Source: Marivita sp. GX14005
Lineage (GTDB): Bacteria; Pseudomonadota; Alphaproteobacteria; Rhodobacterales; Rhodobacteraceae
Reading direction: 5' to 3'
DNA: 64,000 nt
Assembly (NCBI RefSeq): GCF_023370775.1
Contig: NZ_JAMCCQ010000003.1
Span: 62,001 to 126,000 of the forward strand
The position numbers were made by a program, and so were the translations under genes. Under the pieces are notes generated by a model that was given only the letters and a program-made list of their open reading frames with translations, did not search any database and had not been told where the DNA came from. Each line of letters begins with the position of its first letter. The stretch's first letter is position 1. Shown here piece by piece: positions 59,631 to 64,000 of the stretch.

Positions 59631-59914
59631 TCGGCAGCGCATGGCCCCGAGGTCAGGCGGAACCCGCCGCCTTCCAGCGCGACGGCATCCTCCGTCGCAA
59701 CGCGATATTGCGCCGTTTCGATCACCTGCTCCCAGCTCAGGCCGGTTTGCAACTCGACCGGAAGATAATCGGATTCGCTGACCAGATCGCAGCCGATGGA
59801 AGCGACCGCCTCGTCGAAGCTCGCCAGTTCCTCCTGTCCGACACCCTCGGGGGGCATCGCGCAGGCGGCCAGCATGCAGAGCGCGCCGGCCGAAATGATG
59901 AAACGCGGCGTCAT
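59627..59914 (-). CDS. putative small lipoprotein between nuoD and nuoE
   Basis: A 95-residue protein with a lipoprotein-type leader ([11 protein letters not shown], Cys18) and a soluble domain ([38 protein letters not shown]) ending GPCAAE. Two Cys after the lipobox may pair. It overlaps the nuoD stop by ATGA and the next gene by ATGA, so its expression is locked to complex I. The function is unknown. Confidence 0.68.
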   Translation of the reverse strand: MTPRFIISAGALCMLAACAMPPEGVGQEELASFDEAVASIGCDLVSESDYLPVELQTGLSWEQVIETAQYRVATEDAVALEGGGFRLTSGPCAAE

Positions 59915-61143
59915 CGGTCGATCTCCCCGAACACGACATCCATCGTCCCGATGATCGCGGCGACATCGGCAAGCTGGTGCCCCGTCGCGACGTAATCCAT
60001 CGCCTGCAGATGCAGATAGCCCGGTGCACGAAGCTTGGCGCGATAAGGCCGGTTGCTGCCATCGGCCACCATGTAAACGCCGAATTCGCCCTTGGGCGCC
60101 TCGACAGCGGCGTAAACCTCGCCCTCGGGAACGTGGAAACCCTCGGTATAAAGCTTGAAGTGATGGATCAACGCTTCCATCGAGGTTTTCATGTCACCGC
60201 GCGTTGGCGGAGTGATCTTGCCGCGCGCAAGGATATCGCCCTGCCCTTCGGGCGCGCGCAGCTTCTCGATCGCCTGCAACATGATCTTCACGCTCTCGCG
60301 CATCTCGGCCATGCGGACGAGATAGCGGTCGAAGCAATCGCCATGCTTGCCGACGGGGATCTTGAACTCGAACTCGTCGTAACACTCGTAAGGCTGCGCC
60401 CGGCGCAGATCCCAGGCAAGGCCCGAGCCGCGCACCATCACGCCGGAAAAGCCCCAGTCCAGAATGTCCTGCTCCGTCACCACGCCGATATCGGCATTGC
60501 GCTGCTTGAACACGCGGTTCTCGCTGAGCAATCCGTCAATATCGTCGATCACCGAGGGGAAATGCGCGCACCATTCCTCGATATCGTCGATCAGGTCGGG
60601 TGGCAGATCGGCATGCACCCCGCCGGGGCGGAAATAGGCCGCATGAAGCCGCGCGCCGCAGGCCCGCTCGTAGAAGACCATCAGCTTCTCGCGTTCCTCG
60701 AACCCCCAAAGCGGCGGCGTCAGCGCGCCGACATCCATCGCCTGCGTGGTGATGTTGAGCAGATGGCTCAGGATGCGTCCGATCTCGGAATAGAGCACCC
60801 GGATCAGCGACGCGCGGCGCGGCACTTCCACGCCGGTCAGCTTCTCGATCGCCAGGCACCAGGCATGTTCCTGGTTCATCGGCGCGACGTAATCGAGCCT
60901 GTCGAGATAGGGCAGGTTTTGCAGATAGGTCCGGCTTTCCATCAACTTCTCGGTGCCCCGGTGCAGCAAGCCGATATGCGGATCGCAACGCTCCACGATC
61001 TCGCCGTCAAGCTCCAGAACCAGCCGCAACACCCCATGCGCCGCAGGGTGCTGCGGGCCGAAATTGATGTTGAAGTTGCGAATCTTCTGTTCGCCCTGCA
61101 GCGCGTCCACGCTGCCATCGTCAAACTTGGAGCCGTCCATCAT
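59911..61143 (-). CDS. nuoD: NADH-quinone oxidoreductase subunit D
   Basis: The 49-kDa-type quinone-site subunit (410 residues). Hallmarks are [23 protein letters not shown] (quinone-site His), [20 protein letters not shown] and [15 protein letters not shown] 61143 overlaps the end of the 57-residue membrane gene; a second ATG is adjacent at 61140. NuoC is a separate gene, unlike the fused NuoCD of E. coli. Confidence 0.97.
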   Translation of the reverse strand: MMDGSKFDDGSVDALQGEQKIRNFNINFGPQHPAAHGVLRLVLELDGEIVERCDPHIGLLHRGTEKLMESRTYLQNLPYLDRLDYVAPMNQEHAWCLAIEKLTGVEVPRRASLIRVLYSEIGRILSHLLNITTQAMDVGALTPPLWGFEEREKLMVFYERACGARLHAAYFRPGGVHADLPPDLIDDIEEWCAHFPSVIDDIDGLLSENRVFKQRNADIGVVTEQDILDWGFSGVMVRGSGLAWDLRRAQPYECYDEFEFKIPVGKHGDCFDRYLVRMAEMRESVKIMLQAIEKLRAPEGQGDILARGKITPPTRGDMKTSMEALIHHFKLYTEGFHVPEGEVYAAVEAPKGEFGVYMVADGSNRPYRAKLRAPGYLHLQAMDYVATGHQLADVAAIIGTMDVVFGEIDR

Positions 61144-61313
61144 CGTCTCTCCAATTCCTGCAGTTTCGTGGCCATGACCCAAAGGAGGATCAGGGCACCA
61201 AAGGGGATGATCACGCCATACGCCCAGTTCTTGTTAACGCCGAAATGGGGCAGCAGCCTGAGCATCGGAATGATCGTCGCGATCGTGACCGCGACCCAGA
61301 TCAAAAAGCCCAT
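61140..61313 (-). CDS. 57-residue two-span membrane protein between nuoC and nuoD
   Basis: The reading frame starts in a TGATG overlap with the nuoC stop and ends inside the nuoD start codons. It has two hydrophobic helices ([42 protein letters not shown]) joined by HFGVNKNWA and ending in QELERR. The overlaps on both sides make translation very likely. I do not recognise the family. It is a candidate supernumerary or assembly subunit of complex I. Confidence 0.7.
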   Translation of the reverse strand: MGFLIWVAVTIATIIPMLRLLPHFGVNKNWAYGVIIPFGALILLWVMATKLQELERR

Positions 61314-61942
61314 CAATCCTTGCCTTTCGACACATGACCGTCCGCTGCGGCTTTGTCGTCTCCCGGAAGCACGTATTCCGCGCCTTCCCAGGGCGACATG
61401 AAATCGAACTGCCGATATTCCTGAACGAGGCTGACCGGCTCATAGACGACGCGTTTCTTCTCTTCGTCGTAACGGACTTCGGTATAGCCCGTTGTCGGGA
61501 AATCCTTGCGCAGCGGATAGCCGCGGAAGCCATAATCGGTGAGGATGCGGCGCAGATCCGGGTGACCGGAAAAGAGGATGCCGAACATGTCGAACACCTC
61601 GCGCTCGAACCAGTTGGCGCTGGGATGCACCGAGGTGATCGAAGGCACCATCTCATCCTCGCGGATGGCCAGTTTCAGCCGGATCCGCTGGTTCTGATAC
61701 ATCGACAGGAAGTGATAGACGACGTCGAACCGCTTGGGCCGCTGGGGGTAATCCACCGCCGTGATGTCGATCAGCGACGAGAACTTGCAGGTCGGATCGG
61801 TTTTCAGGAAATCCACGAACCCCACGATATTCGACGGCGCGACAGATAGCGTCAACTCGTCCAGAGTGACCTCCCAGCCCAGAACGCAATCGGGCCGCTT
61901 CGTTTCGATATGTTCGCCAAGCTCTTGCAAGGTCTCGGTCAT
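61313..61942 (-). CDS. nuoC: NADH-quinone oxidoreductase subunit C
   Basis: The 30-kDa-type peripheral subunit (209 residues). The family segment [12 protein letters not shown] appears here as [39 protein letters not shown]. The C-terminus has [22 protein letters not shown]. It is a separate NuoC as in mitochondria and Paracoccus, and lies 24 bases after nuoB. Confidence 0.96.
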   Translation of the reverse strand: MTETLQELGEHIETKRPDCVLGWEVTLDELTLSVAPSNIVGFVDFLKTDPTCKFSSLIDITAVDYPQRPKRFDVVYHFLSMYQNQRIRLKLAIREDEMVPSITSVHPSANWFEREVFDMFGILFSGHPDLRRILTDYGFRGYPLRKDFPTTGYTEVRYDEEKKRVVYEPVSLVQEYRQFDFMSPWEGAEYVLPGDDKAAADGHVSKGKD

Positions 61943-61966
61943 GTCGGTGTCCTCACTCGCGCCCGC

Positions 61967-62856
<890 letters not shown>

Positions 62857-62920
62857 GACGAGGCTCCTTTTCCTTCGCGCCCGGTGGCGCGCCGTCAAGT
62901 GGCGAGGTTGACTTCGCCGT

Positions 62921-62949
62921 GACTTACTCCCGCCGCACGGCGGGGTCAA
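62921..62949 (-). promoter_or_regulatory. Candidate promoter of the nuo operon
   Basis: On the minus strand TTGACC, a 17-base spacer and TAAGTC resemble a vegetative promoter. The spacer contains an inverted repeat, CCGCCG-TG-CGGCGG, which could be an operator. The start site would be about 60 bases before the nuoA TTG. The rest of the 240-base gap (62857-63095) shows no recognised element. Confidence 0.35.
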
Positions 62950-63095
62950 CCATTCGGCCCCCTGCCCGGCCCATGCCGAAGCGCGTTATTTCTAACAGCA
63001 ATCGCGCCGCTTTTCGATCAGATCCCGTCGGCATGCGGCAATCGGTCAGGGCCATATGGGGCGACATAGCGCAAAGCCACGCCGCCGCCAGCGGA

Positions 63096-63467
63096 TCAGG
63101 CCGTCATCACCGCCAGACACAGCGCCGCCAGAACCCAGGTGATCGGCGCCCAGACCGCCCGTTCGCGCCGCGACGGCGTGATGGTGTTGAGCAGCGCCGA
63201 GACAAGCTGCACGCCGCTGGCCAGCCATCCGGTCCAACGCGGCCATCCGAGCCCCGGAAACCCCGCCGCCGACAGGATCGCCAGCGCCATGAAGACAAGC
63301 ACCGGGATCGACAGCGCCGCGATCAGTCGTCCACCGAGCGGCAAGACACCCTCATACCGGCCGCCTTGCGTATAGGCTCCGAGCGGCGCACCGGCGATCA
63401 GCGCGATCTGGAAGAACACGATGGCAAGACAGGCCGTGGCGTAGAAATGCGCAAGGTGAACCGTCAC
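63096..63467 (-). CDS. small four-span membrane protein downstream of the enoyl-CoA hydratase
   Basis: A 123-residue hydrophobic protein with about four spans (FYATACLAIVFFQIALIAGAPLG; LIAALSIPVLVFMALAILSAAG; GWLASGVQLVSALLNTI; WAPITWVLAALCLAVM). GTG 63467 overlaps the hydratase stop (GTGA), so it is translationally coupled. The loop TPSRRERAVWAP is characteristic of a family of unknown bacterial membrane proteins. No function can be assigned. Confidence 0.7.
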   Translation of the reverse strand: MTVHLAHFYATACLAIVFFQIALIAGAPLGAYTQGGRYEGVLPLGGRLIAALSIPVLVFMALAILSAAGFPGLGWPRWTGWLASGVQLVSALLNTITPSRRERAVWAPITWVLAALCLAVMTA

Positions 63468-64000
63468 GCCCAGCCCGGCTTGCGCTTGCCGAAAAACGCG
63501 TTCACCCCCTCGCGAGCCTCCTCGCTCTGCCACCGCGCAGCGAGCGCGTCTATGGCCCGATCCACCTGCGCCTGCGTGACCGGACCGGTCAACTCGCGCA
63601 TGAGCGCCTTGGCCTCGGCGACGGCACCTGGCGCGCAAGCGAGGTAAGGCGCAACCTCCGCCTCGATGGCGGCATCCAGATCGCCGGCCTCGACCGTACG
63701 GGCCAGCAGATTGAGCCGTACGGCTTCCTGCGCGTCAAAGACGCGCCCTGACATGAATATTTCGGACGCCCGCGTCCGCCCCATCCGCGCAAGCACATAT
63801 GGCCCGATATTGGCCGGGATCAGCCCGAGCCTCACCTCGGTCAGCCCCAGCTTCGCCCCCTGCACGCCGATCGCCACGTCACAAACCGATACCAGCCCGA
63901 CCCCGCCGCCCAGCGCATTGCCGTGAATCCGCCCGATCAGAGGCTGCGGCAACTCGTAAAGCGCGCCCAGCATGGTCGCGATGCGCCGGCTTTCCGCCTT
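63464..64000 (-). CDS. enoyl-CoA hydratase/isomerase family protein (5' end outside window)
   Basis: About 179 C-terminal codons of a crotonase-fold enzyme. The oxyanion-hole segment IHGNALGGGVGLVSVCDVAIG and the catalytic-Glu region LGLTEVRLGLIPANIGPYVL are intact, followed by the usual helical C-terminus. The frame is still open at the right edge, so the start lies beyond it. The substrate is unknown; methylglutaconyl-CoA hydratase-like or general beta-oxidation members are possible. Confidence 0.88.
   Translation of the reverse strand, partial: KAESRRIATMLGALYELPQPLIGRIHGNALGGGVGLVSVCDVAIGVQGAKLGLTEVRLGLIPANIGPYVLARMGRTRASEIFMSGRVFDAQEAVRLNLLARTVEAGDLDAAIEAEVAPYLACAPGAVAEAKALMRELTGPVTQAQVDRAIDALAARWQSEEAREGVNAFFGKRKPGWA

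Overview
The window is GC-rich, gene-dense chromosomal DNA from an alphaproteobacterium. It is most likely a denitrifying member of the Rhodobacterales (Roseobacter/Paracoccus relatives). The basis is the nirIS-type denitrification layout, the nuo operon interrupted by small Rhodobacterales-type accessory genes (DUF5333- and DUF5337-like proteins, a NuoE with a C-terminal HhH tail), the MauE and 'virulence factor' family proteins, and the codon and base composition. No rRNA, CRISPR array, prophage, transposase or integrase is visible. No stretch without a gene exceeds about 260 bases.

Region 1 (1-18.0 kb) is a nitrite-to-nitrous-oxide module. A divergent nirI (left-truncated by the window) faces nirS-nirE-nirC-nirF-nirDL-nirG-nirH-nirJ-nirN. 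These encode cytochrome cd1 nitrite reductase and the heme d1 pathway. A convergent apbE/nirX flavin transferase, an Nnr/Dnr-type Crp/Fnr regulator, a small DUF1858 protein and norCBQD plus two tiny membrane-protein genes follow. Three 14-bp Fnr/Nnr-type palindromes sit in exactly the three divergent intergenic gaps, so the whole module looks like one nitric-oxide-responsive regulon.

Region 2 (18.0-39.9 kb) is mostly housekeeping: aroQ, a Ppx/GppA phosphatase, lon with a possible heat-shock promoter, tgt, sufT- and sufA-like genes, tpiA, prfC and a DEAD-box helicase. Mixed in are more unusual items. One is a four-gene methyl-tetrahydrofolate set (PF13769 'virulence factor', MetF-like, HAD, methyl-THF:corrinoid methyltransferase). 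Others are two tRNA-Val genes, an HU gene that appears frameshifted at a C-run, a glutaredoxin-MauE fusion paired with a membrane DUF305 protein, and a secreted PRC-barrel protein built on about 20 nine-residue repeats. There is also an SDR that has lost the catalytic Tyr/Lys and an orphan glycosyltransferase with a large unknown N-terminal domain.

Region 3 (40.0-62.9 kb, minus strand) is a complete 14-subunit complex I operon, nuoABCDEFGHIJKLMN. Nine or ten small accessory genes (lipoproteins, single-span peptides, a CMD-family protein, an HhH protein) lie between the subunits. It is followed by birA, coaX, rnj and gph. Many junctions are ATGA or TGATG overlaps. The right edge holds a small membrane protein and a truncated enoyl-CoA hydratase gene.

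Two kinds of dispersed intergenic DNA recur: a roughly 25-base TATTT-GGC-AAGAAG element attached to GC hairpins (four or five copies), and tandem palindromes centred on TTCGAA (two loci). The candidates for undescribed biology are the complex I accessory proteins with the duplicated HhH domain, the nonapeptide-repeat PRC protein, the DUF1858 and micro-ORF additions to the NO module, and the corrinoid/C1 cluster.
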